Shown here: piece after piece, positions 8,642 through 19,451 of the stretch
Layout of the letters: every line of letters starts with the position of its first letter
Position numbering within the stretch: the stretch's first letter is position 1
Origin: an uncultured Rhodospirillales bacterium
Lineage (GTDB): Bacteria > Pseudomonadota > Alphaproteobacteria > ATCC43930 > CGMCC-115725
Reading direction: 5' to 3'
NCBI GenBank assembly: GCA_903822185.1
Contig: CAIJOA010000026.1
Location: forward strand, 27,827 to 91,826
Length of the DNA: 64,000 bases
Translations under genes and position numbers: made by a program
The notes under the pieces: model-generated
The model's input: the letters and a program-made list of their open reading frames with translations, nothing else
Databases searched by the model: none
What the model was told of the DNA's origin: nothing

Positions 8642-10459
8642 TCACCGCCGCCCGAACAGCTTCTCGATATCCTCGAGCCGTAACTCGACATAGGTCGGGC
8701 GGCCGTGGTTGCATTGGCCGGAATAGGGCGTGGCTTCCATCTGGCGCAGCAGGGCGTTCATTTCTTCGGGCAGGAGACGGCGGCCGGCGCGGACGGAGCC
8801 GTGGCAGGCGAGTGTGCCGCAGACGGTTTCGAGTTTTTCCTTGAGTGACAGCGCATTGCCGAGTTCGGCGAGTTCATCGGCAAGATCGCGCACGAGACCC
8901 GCCGCATCTATTTCGCCGAGTAAAGCCGGGACTTCGCGCACGACAACCGCGCCGGGGCCGAAGGCTTCGATGACGAGGCCCAGTTCCGTGAGTTCATCCG
9001 TGCGAGCGAGAAGACGCGCGATGCCGCCTTCATCGAGTTCCACCACTTCGGGCAGCAAGAGGATCTGGCGTTTGACGCCGGTCGAGCTGAGCGCCTCTTT
9101 CATGCGTTCATAGACCAGCCGTTCATGCGCCGCGTGCTGATCGACGATGACGATGCCGTCGGCAGTTTGCGCGACGACATAGGTTTCATGGACCTGCGCC
9201 ACCGCAGCGCCCAAGGGAAAGCGTGTCGTGTCCGGCGCGATGTCAGAGGCTGGACGGGTGGCCGGCGCGGCGAAATCCATCGTCGGCGCGTGCATACCGA
9301 GTGGAGCTTGGCCGAACGGCGCCTGATAGTAAGCCGCTTCATCGGCAAGGCCGCGCGACGGTGAATCGGGATAGGCGTAGGACGTGTAAGAGCCGCCGCC
9401 CGGACGGAAGGCGGCAAGCGTCGCCTCGGCCACCGTGGTTGAGGCGCGATGGCCCGCCGCCGCCAAGGCCTGGCGTAACGCGACGACGATGAGGCCGCGC
9501 ACGAGATTTGAATCGCGGAAACGGACTTCGGCTTTCGCCGGATGGACATTGACGTCGATCGATTCCGCCGGGCCGTCGAGGAACAGCACCACCATCGGAT
9601 GACGGTCGCGGGCGAGGAAATCCTGATAAGCGCCGCGCACCGCACCGACCAACAGCTTGTCGCGCACCGGGCGGCCATTGACGAAGAGATACTGATCGCG
9701 CGAGGTCGCCCGATTGAACGTCGGCAAGCCGGCGAGGCCAGTCAGGCGGAAGTCTTCGCGTTGCGCCGTGATGGTCAGCGCGTTATCGCCGAACTCACGC
9801 CCCAGCACGGCGGCGAGACGCATCCGGCGCGCATCGCTGCCGGCAAGATCGGATTCGACTGGGTTCAACCGCAACAATGCGCGGTCTTCATCGCCCGTCA
9901 CCGTGAAGGCAATACCGGGATAAGCCATCGCCAGACGTTTGACGGTATCGACAACGGCGTCCCGTTCGGAACGTACTGTCTTGAGGAATTTCAGCCGTGC
10001 GGGCGTCGCGTAGAAAAGATCGCGCACTTCGATGCGGGTGCCGTTGGACAAGGCCGCCGGCATCACCTTCGATTTTTCGCCGCCTTCGACACTGATCGAC
10101 CAGGCTTCATCCGCGCCGCGCTTGCGGCTGGTGATCGACAAGCGGCTGACGGCGCCGATCGAGGGCAAAGCCTCACCGCGAAAACCGAGATGTTCGATGG
10201 TGAGAAGATCGTCGTCCGGAAGCTTCGAGGTGCAATGACGTTCGACCGCCAGCGACAGCTCATCGCGATCCATTCCGAAGCCGTCATCGGTGACCGCGAT
10301 GAGGCTTTGGCCGCCGTCGCGCAACGTCACCTCGATGCGGGTCGCGCCGGCATCGATCGAGTTTTCGATCAGTTCTTTGACCGCCGCGGCGGGGCGTTCG
10401 ACGACCTCGCCGGCGGCGATGCGATTGACGACGACCGGCGGCAGTTGGCGGATGTGCAT
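8642..10459 (-). CDS. mutL: DNA mismatch repair protein MutL with endonuclease motif
   Basis: MutL links MutS mismatch recognition to strand incision. The 605-residue protein begins [20 protein letters not shown]. It has the GHKL ATPase motifs NSIDAGA, DDGFGM and GFRGEAL in the first 110 residues. The C-terminal dimerisation domain carries [12 protein letters not shown], which fits the DQHA(x)2E(x)4E metal-binding motif of nicking MutL proteins, plus ACHGSVRAG and CNHGRPT. It is therefore probably the latent endonuclease type found in bacteria without MutH. The start lies 4 bp after the pgi stop. Confidence 0.97.
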   Translation of the reverse strand: MHIRQLPPVVVNRIAAGEVVERPAAAVKELIENSIDAGATRIEVTLRDGGQSLIAVTDDGFGMDRDELSLAVERHCTSKLPDDDLLTIEHLGFRGEALPSIGAVSRLSITSRKRGADEAWSISVEGGEKSKVMPAALSNGTRIEVRDLFYATPARLKFLKTVRSERDAVVDTVKRLAMAYPGIAFTVTGDEDRALLRLNPVESDLAGSDARRMRLAAVLGREFGDNALTITAQREDFRLTGLAGLPTFNRATSRDQYLFVNGRPVRDKLLVGAVRGAYQDFLARDRHPMVVLFLDGPAESIDVNVHPAKAEVRFRDSNLVRGLIVVALRQALAAAGHRASTTVAEATLAAFRPGGGSYTSYAYPDSPSRGLADEAAYYQAPFGQAPLGMHAPTMDFAAPATRPASDIAPDTTRFPLGAAVAQVHETYVVAQTADGIVIVDQHAAHERLVYERMKEALSSTGVKRQILLLPEVVELDEGGIARLLARTDELTELGLVIEAFGPGAVVVREVPALLGEIDAAGLVRDLADELAELGNALSLKEKLETVCGTLACHGSVRAGRRLLPEEMNALLRQMEATPYSGQCNHGRPTYVELRLEDIEKLFGRR

Positions 10460-10463
10460 CCGC

Positions 10464-11777
10464 CTATTGTGCCTTGCCAGTCCCCATTTCGCCAAGATAT
10501 TGGCGCGCGATGATCTTGCCTTCTTCGACCGCCGGCTGATCGAACGCATCGACTCCGAGGAGATCGGCGGCGATGACGGTTTCGAGCATGAAGTGCATCA
10601 GCAGCCCGCCCAGAGTCTTTTCGTCGAGTCGCGTGATGTGCATGAGACGAGTCGGGCGGCCGTTGCGGATAAGGCTTTGCGCCGTCGCCCGTTGTTCGGC
10701 ATCGAGCAGATCGCCCATCCGTTTATTAACGAGATAGGCGAGCGACGGGTCGCTGGCGAGATCGGGCGAGACCGCCGCGCCGGTATCGGCAACATCGCTG
10801 GTGACTAACGTAAACATCTTGTCGGCGGGACCGGCGAGATAAAGCTGCAACTGGCTGTGCTGATCGACTGTGCCCATGGCGCGGATCGGCGTCGTGCCCT
10901 TGCCGTTCTTGCCGAGGCTTTCGGCCCAGAGCTGGCGGAACCACAGCCCGAAATGCGCGAGGCGATCAACATAGGGCATGATGACGGTGGTGTTGATACC
11001 GTGCTTTTCCGACAGCGCGATGCCGACCGCCGCACCAAGCGCCGGTGCCGCATCACGCGGATCTTGCGCCGCGAGGGTCGCTTCCAACACGTCGCCGGCC
11101 CCGGCACGCAGCGCCGCAACATCGAGACCCGACAGCATCGCCGGCAGCAGCCCGACATTCGAGAGTACCGAGTAGCGCCCGCCGACGCCGGGATCGTGAT
11201 CGAGGATCGGCGTCTTAAGCCGCATCGCCAGCAGCCGTAGCGGGCTGTCTTTCGGTTCGGTGATCGCCAGCGTATGACGGCCGACCGCGTCGGCATCGAG
11301 CGTCTGGCGCAGCCAGTCGATGCAGATCGCGAACTGGGTCATCGTTTCGGCGGTGCCGCCCGACTTCGAGATCGCGACGACGCCGGTGCGCTTCGGATCG
11401 AGCGCGGCGAAAATCGTCTCGAACGTCGCCGGGTCAATGTTGTCGAGGAAATGGATCGTCGGCAGTTCATGCTGATCGGCAAGCGCATAGAGCGTTTGGC
11501 CGCCGAGGCTGGACCCGCCGGTGCCGAGGATGATCACATCGTTGAATTTCATCCGCGGCGCGGCGCGGAATGTCTGCAGGATGCGTTTCAATTGCGCGAT
11601 GTCGTCACGCCGCTTCGGCAATTGCAGCAGCGGCAGCGAATTGTCCGTGTGATGACGGCGCAGTTTTTCGAGCGCCGGCACGGCGCGTTGCAGCATCGCG
11701 TCGAGCGTTGCCTTATCAAGCCCGCGTTCGCCGATCGTTTCGGCAAGGCAGCCGGAAATGTCCTGGCTAAATTCCAT
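10464..11777 (-). CDS. pgi: Glucose-6-phosphate isomerase (short form)
   Basis: Pgi interconverts glucose 6-phosphate and fructose 6-phosphate. The 437-residue chain is shorter than the roughly 550-residue enterobacterial enzyme. It keeps the two sugar isomerase (SIS) domains, with [12 protein letters not shown] (about residue 86) and the phosphate-binding [10 protein letters not shown] signature (about residue 135), and [20 protein letters not shown] further on. It sits between the M16 protease pair and mutL on one strand with short gaps and is probably co-transcribed with them. Confidence 0.94.
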   Translation of the reverse strand: MEFSQDISGCLAETIGERGLDKATLDAMLQRAVPALEKLRRHHTDNSLPLLQLPKRRDDIAQLKRILQTFRAAPRMKFNDVIILGTGGSSLGGQTLYALADQHELPTIHFLDNIDPATFETIFAALDPKRTGVVAISKSGGTAETMTQFAICIDWLRQTLDADAVGRHTLAITEPKDSPLRLLAMRLKTPILDHDPGVGGRYSVLSNVGLLPAMLSGLDVAALRAGAGDVLEATLAAQDPRDAAPALGAAVGIALSEKHGINTTVIMPYVDRLAHFGLWFRQLWAESLGKNGKGTTPIRAMGTVDQHSQLQLYLAGPADKMFTLVTSDVADTGAAVSPDLASDPSLAYLVNKRMGDLLDAEQRATAQSLIRNGRPTRLMHITRLDEKTLGGLLMHFMLETVIAADLLGVDAFDQPAVEEGKIIARQYLGEMGTGKAQ

Positions 11778-11798
11778 GTTAAAGACCCGTTTGTTGAT

Positions 11799-13139
11799 TT
11801 ATCCGCCGGGGATAACGCGCTGAGCCCCTTGAAGGTTCTCGGGCGATCCGACGACGACGAAGGAGAGCATGGCAGGGTCGAGCAGACGTTTCGCGACGCG
11901 CTTGGCATCGGCCAGCGTCACCTTGTCGATGAGCGCCGCACGCCGGTTGAGATAATCGATGCCGAGATGATCGAACTGGATCGAGACGAGCGTCGCCGCA
12001 ATCTGACCGGTGGAATCGAGGCTGAGCGGGAACGAGCCGGTCAGATAGGTCTTTGAATCGGTTAGTTCCTTGGCGGTCGGGCCATCGTCGTGCATCCGCT
12101 TCCAGACATCGCGAATGACATCGATCGCTTGGGCGACGCGGGCGTTCTGGCTGCCGACTTGGCCGATGATGACGCCCGCATGTTGCAGCGGGTTAAGCGA
12201 TGCGGACACCGAATAAGCCAAGCCACGCTGCTCGCGCACTTCCAGCGCAACGCGCGAAGTAAGGCCGCCGGAGCTGAGAATATTCATCACCACCAGCGCC
12301 GTGTACCAGTCGGGATCGTTCCGCTTGATGCCGTTTTCGCCGAAGATGACGACGCTTTGCGGGATCGGCATGGCCACGACTTTGACCTCACCCGGCGCGC
12401 GTTCCTGGGTTTCCACCGTCGCGCCCGCCGCCGCGTGATCGGGCAACGTGCCGAAGGTGCTGTCGAGCATATCTTTCAGCTTGGCGGGCGTGATGTCGCC
12501 GACCACGCCGATGACCATCTGGTCCTTGCCGAACCGGTCGTGCATCATCGCGCGCATGTCGTCGGTGCTGATCCCGGCGACGGATTCCTTGGTACCCCGA
12601 ACGGAGCGAGCATAAGGATGATCGGCAAAACCGTTCTTCCACCAAAGCCGCGCGGCGATCGCATTCGGCTGCTTTTCCGCGCTGGCGAGGCCGTCGATGA
12701 TATGCGCCCGCACCCGCGCCACCGGCGCATCATCGAAACGCGGCGCGGTGAAAGAAAGCCGCAGCAGATCGAACACCGACGTCGCATTGGCGCTGAGCGT
12801 GCGCATATGCGCGGCGAACATATCCTGGCTGACATCGAAGGTCAGCGACGCGGATAAATCCTCGACCTTGCTTTGATAGGCCGTGCTGTCGAGATCGCCG
12901 GCGCCTTCATCGAGCAGATCGGCGGTAAAATTGGCGATGCCCGCCTTGTCCTGCGGATCGAGCGCGGCACCCCCACGAAAGGCAACATCCATCGAAACGA
13001 CCGGGACGCTGTGATCCTCGACGAGCCAGGCAGTGATCCCTTGCGCGGTTTTCACTTCCTCGATCGTGACGGCATGCGCCGGCAACGCGAGGAGAACGAC
13101 GGGCACAAGCAGCGCCGCGAGGCGAACCACGCCCTTCAT
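11799..13139 (-). CDS. M16 peptidase-like protein, non-catalytic partner
   Basis: This 446-residue exported protein has a signal peptide (residues 1-23, cleaved near AHA-V). Two M16 domains follow. The first lacks the HxxEH zinc motif (NFTADLLDEG stands in its place), while the second keeps the R/Y substrate-binding region (SRVALEVREQRGLAYSVSA). This is the layout of the inactive chain in heterodimeric bacterial M16B peptidases. The catalytic chain is encoded just upstream with a 4-bp overlap, so the two are likely translated together and form a periplasmic protease. Confidence 0.9.
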   Translation of the reverse strand: MKGVVRLAALLVPVVLLALPAHAVTIEEVKTAQGITAWLVEDHSVPVVSMDVAFRGGAALDPQDKAGIANFTADLLDEGAGDLDSTAYQSKVEDLSASLTFDVSQDMFAAHMRTLSANATSVFDLLRLSFTAPRFDDAPVARVRAHIIDGLASAEKQPNAIAARLWWKNGFADHPYARSVRGTKESVAGISTDDMRAMMHDRFGKDQMVIGVVGDITPAKLKDMLDSTFGTLPDHAAAGATVETQERAPGEVKVVAMPIPQSVVIFGENGIKRNDPDWYTALVVMNILSSGGLTSRVALEVREQRGLAYSVSASLNPLQHAGVIIGQVGSQNARVAQAIDVIRDVWKRMHDDGPTAKELTDSKTYLTGSFPLSLDSTGQIAATLVSIQFDHLGIDYLNRRAALIDKVTLADAKRVAKRLLDPAMLSFVVVGSPENLQGAQRVIPGG

Positions 13140-14488
13140 GATGTCGGCCCCGGCATCAGAATCCCCGTGATCGCGGTATCGTCATGAAGGATCGACTGTG
13201 CCGCCGCGCGCACATCGTTGAGCGTCACCGCCCCGATCTTATCGGGCCAGCTTTGAATATCGTTGAGGCTGCGGCCCAGCGCCAAGGCCATGCCGACGAT
13301 GCGCGCCGGCCCCGCCACGCTGTCGCGTGCATAGACCGCATTCGACATCATGCGCTGCTTGGCGCGATCGACCTGTTCCGCGGTGATGCCGCCTTCCAGC
13401 GCTTGTTTGACGATGCCGTCGAGAGCCGCTTCAAAATCATCGACGCTGACGCCGTTTTTCAGTGTCGCGCTGAAACCGAAGGTCGCGAGATCGAACATGT
13501 TCGGGTCGTAGGACGCACCGGCCGAAGTCGCGAGCGTGCGATCGATCACCAGCCCCTTATAAAGCGGCGAGGCGGCGCTGCCGCCCAGCACTTCGGCCAG
13601 AACCTGCAAGGCATAGGCATATTTCGTATCGCCGACGCGATAGCTGGGCGCGAGATACTGGCGGCTCCAATTGATCTGCGTGACGCGCGGGTTTTTCATC
13701 GTCAGCCGCGCCGAGGCGACCTTGGCCGGCTCTTCGACACGTTGCCGTTGCGGTACGGCGCGGCGCGGGATCGGCCCGTAATATTTCGTCGCCAGCGTCT
13801 TCACTTGCTCGGTCGTAACGTCACCCGAGATCACCAGCACCGCGTTATTCGGCGCGTACCAACGATGATAAAAATCGAGCGCATCCTGCGTCGTCAGGCG
13901 ATGCATCTCGTTTTCCCAACCGATCGTCGGGATGCGATAGGGATGATGCAGAAACAGGGAGGTCTCGAGCTGTTCGTCGAACAAAGCCGCCGGGCTGTTG
14001 CCGATGCGCATGCGGCGTTCTTCGATAATCACTTCGCGTTCGGGCTCGACCACCTTATCGCTGATGACCAGGTTGGCCATGCGATCGGATTCGAGCTTCA
14101 TCACCATGTCGAGCCGGTCGGCAGCGACGTTTTGGAAATAGGCGGTGTAGTCGTGCGTCGTGAAGGCGTTATCACGGCCGCCGTTCTGCGCGACGATGCG
14201 CGAGAACGCGCCCGGCGTCACCGTCTTGGTGCCGCGGAACATCAGATGTTCGAGAAAATGGGCAATGCCGGATTTTCCGGTCGGCTCATCGGCGGCACCG
14301 GTCTTGTACCACACCATCTGGGTGACGATCGGCGCGCGATGATTGGGGATGACGACGACCTGCAGCCCGTTCGGCAGGGTGAAGTCATGCGCTTCGAACA
14401 ATTCCGCGCGCGACGGCAACGCCGCGGCAAGAACGAGGGATAGGCTAAAAAACGGTAACGAAAGGCGCCGCAGGAACTGCAAAGTCAT
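13136..14488 (-). CDS. Zinc peptidase of family M16, catalytic chain
   Basis: This 450-residue secreted insulinase-family protease has a signal peptide (about 1-28) and the inverted zinc motif HFLEH at residues 77-81, in KSGIAHFLEHLMFRGT. The third zinc ligand is a downstream Glu in EREVIIEERRM. It overlaps the start of the non-catalytic M16 gene by 4 bp. These paired M16 proteins between lspA/BamF and mutL are typical for alphaproteobacteria. Substrates are unknown; small peptides in the periplasm are likely by analogy to the family. Confidence 0.94.
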   Translation of the reverse strand: MTLQFLRRLSLPFFSLSLVLAAALPSRAELFEAHDFTLPNGLQVVVIPNHRAPIVTQMVWYKTGAADEPTGKSGIAHFLEHLMFRGTKTVTPGAFSRIVAQNGGRDNAFTTHDYTAYFQNVAADRLDMVMKLESDRMANLVISDKVVEPEREVIIEERRMRIGNSPAALFDEQLETSLFLHHPYRIPTIGWENEMHRLTTQDALDFYHRWYAPNNAVLVISGDVTTEQVKTLATKYYGPIPRRAVPQRQRVEEPAKVASARLTMKNPRVTQINWSRQYLAPSYRVGDTKYAYALQVLAEVLGGSAASPLYKGLVIDRTLATSAGASYDPNMFDLATFGFSATLKNGVSVDDFEAALDGIVKQALEGGITAEQVDRAKQRMMSNAVYARDSVAGPARIVGMALALGRSLNDIQSWPDKIGAVTLNDVRAAAQSILHDDTAITGILMPGPTS

Positions 14489-14519
14489 CGGCGGGCCTCC
14501 CAGGGGCAGCGGCGGCTAT

Positions 14520-15140
14520 CTAAAATAGCCAGTCGAACCAGCCGCTCGATTTCTTACCATTACGGTCGAAGGTCGGGGTTCCGGTATCCCCGTTCGCGGG
14601 CGGGTTCGGAACCGGGCCGGTCGTTTTGGCCACGCTTTGCGACAAGCGAATCCTCGATGCCTCGGCACCGGGATCGATCGTATCGTTCGTCGGCGGGGTC
14701 GTCGGGCCTTCCCAGAAAACGAGCTTATCGACCAAGCTGCGTTCGAACGGCACGCCTTCCTTGGGATCGCTATCGAGCGTCCGGCGGATATCCGGCGCGG
14801 CATTCTGGGCGCCGCTTTCGCGAAGCAGGTCGGCCTCGCCCTGGCTCCGGCCGGTTTTGGGCGCGGGAAGGGCCGATTGCGCATCGCCGCCGCCACCGGC
14901 ACGGAAAACGGTTTCGCGGGCCTGCAAGGTGGTGCTTTGATCCTGGGCAAGCCCTGCTACGCGGGGCGGACGGATGGTGTAATCGGGCGGAATTGCCAGC
15001 GGCGCGTTGGACACGACCTGGAATTCGTCGGGAATCACCCGCTTTTTGCCAATGGCGCGATTGAAACTATCGCAGCCAGCCAACGATACGGACGCAATCG
15101 CCAGGATTGCCGTAAATGTTAACGTTGTCCGAGACGTCAC
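14520..15140 (-). CDS. DUF3035 lipoprotein (BamF-like)
   Basis: This 206-residue lipoprotein has a lipobox LAGC (residues 20-23). It continues with DSFNRAIGKKRVIPDEFQVV and a proline-rich APLAIPPDYTIRPP segment that is diagnostic of DUF3035, described as a beta-barrel assembly machinery subunit (BamF) in alphaproteobacteria. It ends with GWFDWLF. It lies directly downstream of lspA, the signal peptidase that would process it, and upstream of the M16 pair. Assignment to the Bam complex rests on family knowledge only. Confidence 0.88.
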   Translation of the reverse strand: MTSRTTLTFTAILAIASVSLAGCDSFNRAIGKKRVIPDEFQVVSNAPLAIPPDYTIRPPRVAGLAQDQSTTLQARETVFRAGGGGDAQSALPAPKTGRSQGEADLLRESGAQNAAPDIRRTLDSDPKEGVPFERSLVDKLVFWEGPTTPPTNDTIDPGAEASRIRLSQSVAKTTGPVPNPPANGDTGTPTFDRNGKKSSGWFDWLF

Positions 15141-15163
15141 GCCTTCACTCCCAATAGCCGTAT

Positions 15164-15640
15164 TTACTTAGGCATTTCTTTGGGGCCAAGCAAGCCGTCT
15201 ATGAGCAGGCACCCGACTCCGATGCAAATAGCCGCATCCGCCAAGTTAAAGGCGAACCAATGCCAATCGCCCAAGTGGAAATCGAGGAAATCCACAACCG
15301 CGCCGAGGTAAATTCTGTCAATTACGTTACCAATCGCGCCGCCGATGACCAGACCGAGAGCGAGGCGCATCAATTGGGTTTTCGCCCGCCGCATCCAGAC
15401 GATCAGGGCGATGACGATGGCCGTGGCCAGGACCGTGAAAACGATCGCGTTCATCGTCGCGTTGTTGTTGAAGAGGCCGAAGCTCATCCCCCGGTTGCCG
15501 GTCAGGACCAGATTGAAGAACGAGGTCTGTTCGGCATAAGGCGGCTGGTCCGGGCGGGCCGCGAAAAACCGCAGCACCCAGATCTTCGATAGCTGATCGG
15601 CGATCGCGACGAGCACCGCCGCGGCAAGTCCCAAAAACAT
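15164..15640 (-). CDS. lspA: Lipoprotein signal peptidase (signal peptidase II)
   Basis: LspA is an aspartic protease that cleaves prolipoprotein signal peptides in the inner membrane. The 158-residue protein has four hydrophobic segments. The conserved blocks are GNVIDRIYLGAVVDF and FAFNLADAAI, which hold the two catalytic aspartates (in VVDF and NLAD). It starts 2 bp after the ileS stop, the classical ileS-lspA coupling. Confidence 0.97.
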   Translation of the reverse strand: MFLGLAAAVLVAIADQLSKIWVLRFFAARPDQPPYAEQTSFFNLVLTGNRGMSFGLFNNNATMNAIVFTVLATAIVIALIVWMRRAKTQLMRLALGLVIGGAIGNVIDRIYLGAVVDFLDFHLGDWHWFAFNLADAAICIGVGCLLIDGLLGPKEMPK

Positions 15641-15642
15641 GA

Positions 15643-18477
15643 TTATTGTCCTGCGAGCGCCAGGCTATCGATCGCACCGGCGCATCGATGGCAAAGATCG
15701 GAATGGGCGGGAACGGTCCCGACCTCGGTGAGAACCCGCCAGCAGCGCTGGCATTTTTCGCCCGGCGCCAGCGTCACAACCACGCCAATGCCCGAAACGT
15801 CGGGCAAGGTGAAGCTGTCCGCCGGCGGCGCGCCCTGCCGTACCGTGCCGGTCGAAGTGATGCACAGTTCGGGTAGATCGACCCCGTCGAGCGCGGCGAT
15901 GAAATCGGGCGTGACGAAAATCTCGACCGCCGCCTGAAGGCTCGATCCGATCCGCTTCTGTGCCCGCTCCAACTCCAACGCACCGGTGACGACACGGCGC
16001 AGATCGCGCAGCTTCACCCATTTCGCGCCGAGGGCTTCGTTGCGCCACGATGTCGGTACATCGAGCAGTTGCTGCAGATGCACGCTGTCATCAACATTGC
16101 CGTGGCGTGCCAGATAAGCCTCTTCGGCAGTGAAGCACAGCACCGGCGCAAGCCAGCGCACCAGCGTTTCGAACACGCGATCCATCACCGTCCGCGCAGC
16201 GCGCCGCGCCGCCGATGTCGGCGCATCGCAATAGAGCGTGTCCTTGCGCACGTCGAAATAGAAGGCCGATAGATCGACCGAGCAGAAATTATGAATCGCC
16301 GTAAACATCGTGTGAAAGTCGTAATCCGCGATGGTGCGGCGTACGAGTTCGTCCATTTCGGCCAAACGATGCAGCACGAAACGTTCGAGTTCCGGCATCG
16401 TTTCGGGCTCAACGCGCTCGCTGTCCGAGAAACCTTCGAGCGCGCCCAGCAGATAGCGCAGCGTGTTGCGCAGGCGGCGATAGACGTCGCTCTGGCTTTG
16501 CAGGATGCCTTTGCCGATGCGCAGATCTTCGGAATAGTCCGAGGCGACGACCCACAGACGCAGAATATCCGCGCCGCTTTGCGAGACGACCTCCTGCGGC
16601 GCGACGACGTTACCGTCCGACTTCGACATCTTGCGGCCGCGCTCGTCGAGGACGAAGCCGTGCGTCAGCACCGCCTCATAGGGCGCACGGCCACGGGTAC
16701 CGCAGGATTCAAGCAGCGAAGAATGGAACCAGCCGCGATGCTGATCCGAGCCTTCGAGATACAACGAGGCCGGCCATTTGAGGTCGGGGCGTTGTTCCAG
16801 CACGAAGGCATGGGTACAGCCGCTGTCGAACCAGACATCGACGACGTCTTTGACTTGTTCGTAATCCGCAGGGTCGCGACCAGGGCCGAGAAACACGGCC
16901 GGATCGGTTGCGTACCAGGCATCGGCGCCTTCTTTTTCAAACGCGGCGGCGATGCGATCGACCACATCTTGATCGCGCAGCACCTCGCCGGTGCGCTTAT
17001 CGACGAACACGGCGATCGGCACGCCCCAAGCGCGCTGACGCGAAATGCACCAGTCGGGACGCGTTTCGACCATCGCGCGGATGCGGTTCTGGCCTTGCGG
17101 CGGATACCATTTCGTCACATCGATCGCGGCGAGCGCCTTGGTGCGCAGATCGTTCTTTTCCATGCCGATGAACCATTGCGGCGTGGTGCGGAAGATCAGC
17201 GGCGCCTTCGAGCGCCAGGAATGCGGATAGGAATGAAGCAGCGGCGCGTGGCCCAGCAGCGCACCCGCATTGGTCAGCGCTTCGAGCACCGTCTTGTTAG
17301 CATCGCCGGTCTTGCCGTTCGGCCAATAGACATGCTTGCCGGCAAAAAGCGGCACGGTGTCGTAATAGACGCCATCGGGACCGACCGTTTGCGGCACCGG
17401 AATGCCGTGCTTCTGACCGAGCTCGAAATCGTCCGCGCCATGGCCCGGCGCGATATGGACGAAGCCCGTACCGTCGGTTGCGGTAACGAAATCGCCGGCC
17501 AGCAGCGGCACGTCGAAATCATAGCCCTGGCCATGCAGCGGATGACGGCAGATCGTCCCGGCGAGATATTTGCCGGACACCAGTTCGACCTTGCCGCTGA
17601 TCTTGGCGACCTCGGCGAAATTCACTTCGAGCGGCGCGGCGACGATCAGCTTGTCGCCGACCTTCGCGGTGCTGCCTTCGCGCACCTCGGTCACGTCGAT
17701 GACGACGTAATCGAGATCGGTGTTGAAGGCGATCGCGCGGTTGCCCGGCATCGTCCAGGGCGTCGTCGTCCAGATCACGACCGATGCGCCTTCGAGCGCC
17801 GGCACGCTGGCCTTCGCCACCGGGAAACGCACCCAGATCTGCGTCGAGGTGTGGTCGTGATATTCGATCTCGGCTTCGGCCAGCGCCGTTTGTTCGACCA
17901 CTGACCACATCACCGGCTTGGCGCCCCGGAAGAGGCCGCCGTTCATCAGGAACTTGCCGATTTCGCGAACGATCTGCGCCTCGGCCGGGTAGGCCATGGT
18001 CGTATAGGGATGAGCCCAGTCGCCGATCACACCGAGGCGCTTGAATTCTTCACGCTGCACGTCGATCCAGTGCGCGGCGAACTCGCGGCATTCCTGACGG
18101 AATTCGAGGATCGGCACATCGTCTTTCGACCGTTTCTTGGCACGGTACTGCTCTTCGATCTTCCATTCGATCGGCAGGCCGTGGCAGTCCCAGCCGGGGA
18201 CATAGATGGCGTCCTTGCCCTGCATCTGCTGAGCCCGGCAGATCACGTCCTTCAGGATTTTGTTGAGAGCGTGACCGATATGGAGGTTGCCGTTGGCATA
18301 AGGCGGGCCGTCATGAAGGATGAATTTCTCACGGCCCTTGGCCTGGGCGCGCTGCCGGCCGAACAAATCCATCGCTTCCCAGCGCGCCAAATGGTCGGGC
18401 TCGCGCTTGGGCAAATCGCCCCGCATCGGGAAGTCGGTCTGGGGTAAAAAGACGGTTTTACGGTAATCTTCGGGCAT
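15643..18477 (-). CDS. ileS: Isoleucyl-tRNA synthetase
   Basis: IleS charges tRNA-Ile and edits valine. The 944-residue class-I enzyme has the HIGH motif as PYANGNLHIGHALN (about residue 60), the CP1 editing domain, and the KMSKS loop as GRKMSKSDGN in the second half. A C-terminal zinc finger CQRCWR...CHRC is also present, as in bacterial type-1 IleS. It lies between ribF and lspA on the same strand with short gaps. Confidence 0.98.
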   Translation of the reverse strand: MPEDYRKTVFLPQTDFPMRGDLPKREPDHLARWEAMDLFGRQRAQAKGREKFILHDGPPYANGNLHIGHALNKILKDVICRAQQMQGKDAIYVPGWDCHGLPIEWKIEEQYRAKKRSKDDVPILEFRQECREFAAHWIDVQREEFKRLGVIGDWAHPYTTMAYPAEAQIVREIGKFLMNGGLFRGAKPVMWSVVEQTALAEAEIEYHDHTSTQIWVRFPVAKASVPALEGASVVIWTTTPWTMPGNRAIAFNTDLDYVVIDVTEVREGSTAKVGDKLIVAAPLEVNFAEVAKISGKVELVSGKYLAGTICRHPLHGQGYDFDVPLLAGDFVTATDGTGFVHIAPGHGADDFELGQKHGIPVPQTVGPDGVYYDTVPLFAGKHVYWPNGKTGDANKTVLEALTNAGALLGHAPLLHSYPHSWRSKAPLIFRTTPQWFIGMEKNDLRTKALAAIDVTKWYPPQGQNRIRAMVETRPDWCISRQRAWGVPIAVFVDKRTGEVLRDQDVVDRIAAAFEKEGADAWYATDPAVFLGPGRDPADYEQVKDVVDVWFDSGCTHAFVLEQRPDLKWPASLYLEGSDQHRGWFHSSLLESCGTRGRAPYEAVLTHGFVLDERGRKMSKSDGNVVAPQEVVSQSGADILRLWVVASDYSEDLRIGKGILQSQSDVYRRLRNTLRYLLGALEGFSDSERVEPETMPELERFVLHRLAEMDELVRRTIADYDFHTMFTAIHNFCSVDLSAFYFDVRKDTLYCDAPTSAARRAARTVMDRVFETLVRWLAPVLCFTAEEAYLARHGNVDDSVHLQQLLDVPTSWRNEALGAKWVKLRDLRRVVTGALELERAQKRIGSSLQAAVEIFVTPDFIAALDGVDLPELCITSTGTVRQGAPPADSFTLPDVSGIGVVVTLAPGEKCQRCWRVLTEVGTVPAHSDLCHRCAGAIDSLALAGQ

Positions 18478-18508
18478 ATCTCTTTATGACGGGCGGCTGC
18501 GGGGGTGG

Positions 18509-19447
18509 TCAACCGGAGGCCAGGACCTCGCGCGCCTTGGCGCAATCCGCCGCAATCGCCGCCTTCAGCGCCTCCAGCCCATCGAAGCGCAATTCGGGCC
18601 GCAGATATTCGACCATCGCGATGCGTAAGTGCTTCCCATAGAGATCGCCGTCGAAATCGAACAAATGGGTCTCGAACCGGAGGTCGGTCCCGCCGACGGT
18701 CGGCCGCCAGCCGATGCTGGCCGCCCCGCCATACCAGTCGGTGCGGCTGCCCTCCTCGATCCCGACCCGAACGGCATAGATGCCCTCAGCCGGTCGCAGA
18801 TAATCGGCCATCGGGATATTGGCGGTTGGAAAACCAATCGTGCGCCCGATCTGGTCGCCCATTTCGACCCGGCCCTCGATTTCCCAGGGACGACCCAACA
18901 GGGCTGCCGCCTCGCGCATCCGGCCGGCCACCAGATGCTCGCGAATATGCGTCGAGGAATAAACCTGTCCGCCCGGCCCGGTCACCGGCTGCACCACGCG
19001 GACGCCGAAGCCGTGTTTCTTGCCTTCGGCTTCCAGCATCGCCGGCGTGCCGCGGCGCTGATGGCCGAAGACGAAATCATAACCGACGACGATTTCTTTA
19101 ACGCCCAGACCGGCGACGAGAATTTCGGTGACGAATTCCTCGGCGCTTTTTTTGGCGAAGGCGAGATCGAAATGCAGCGTGAACAGCAGATCAACGCCCA
19201 GCGTTTCGAGCGCCATCGCTTTCGAACGGAACGGCGTCAGACGGAACGGCGGCGCGCCTGGTTGGAACACCGCGCGCGGATGCGGCTCGAACGCCAGCAC
19301 CGCGAAGGGCGCATGATCCGCCTCTGCCGCAGCCTTTACTTGTGCCAGGACAGCCTGATGACCGAGATGGACCCCGTCGAAATTGCCGACGGCGACCACG
19401 GCGCCACGCTCGCTGCCGGTCGCATTGGTATGACGATAAACGCGCAT
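18509..19447 (-). CDS. ribF: Bifunctional riboflavin kinase / FAD synthetase
   Basis: RibF makes FMN and then FAD. The 312-residue protein has the N-terminal nucleotidyltransferase domain with GNFDGVHLGHQAVL (about residues 22-35) and the VVGYDFVFGHQRRG block. The C-terminal flavokinase domain has GRTIGFPTANI. It opens the ribF-ileS-lspA run and lies 4 bp downstream of the MaoC-type gene. Confidence 0.96.
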   Translation of the reverse strand: MRVYRHTNATGSERGAVVAVGNFDGVHLGHQAVLAQVKAAAEADHAPFAVLAFEPHPRAVFQPGAPPFRLTPFRSKAMALETLGVDLLFTLHFDLAFAKKSAEEFVTEILVAGLGVKEIVVGYDFVFGHQRRGTPAMLEAEGKKHGFGVRVVQPVTGPGGQVYSSTHIREHLVAGRMREAAALLGRPWEIEGRVEMGDQIGRTIGFPTANIPMADYLRPAEGIYAVRVGIEEGSRTDWYGGAASIGWRPTVGGTDLRFETHLFDFDGDLYGKHLRIAMVEYLRPELRFDGLEALKAAIAADCAKAREVLASG

Positions 19448-19451
19448 CAGA

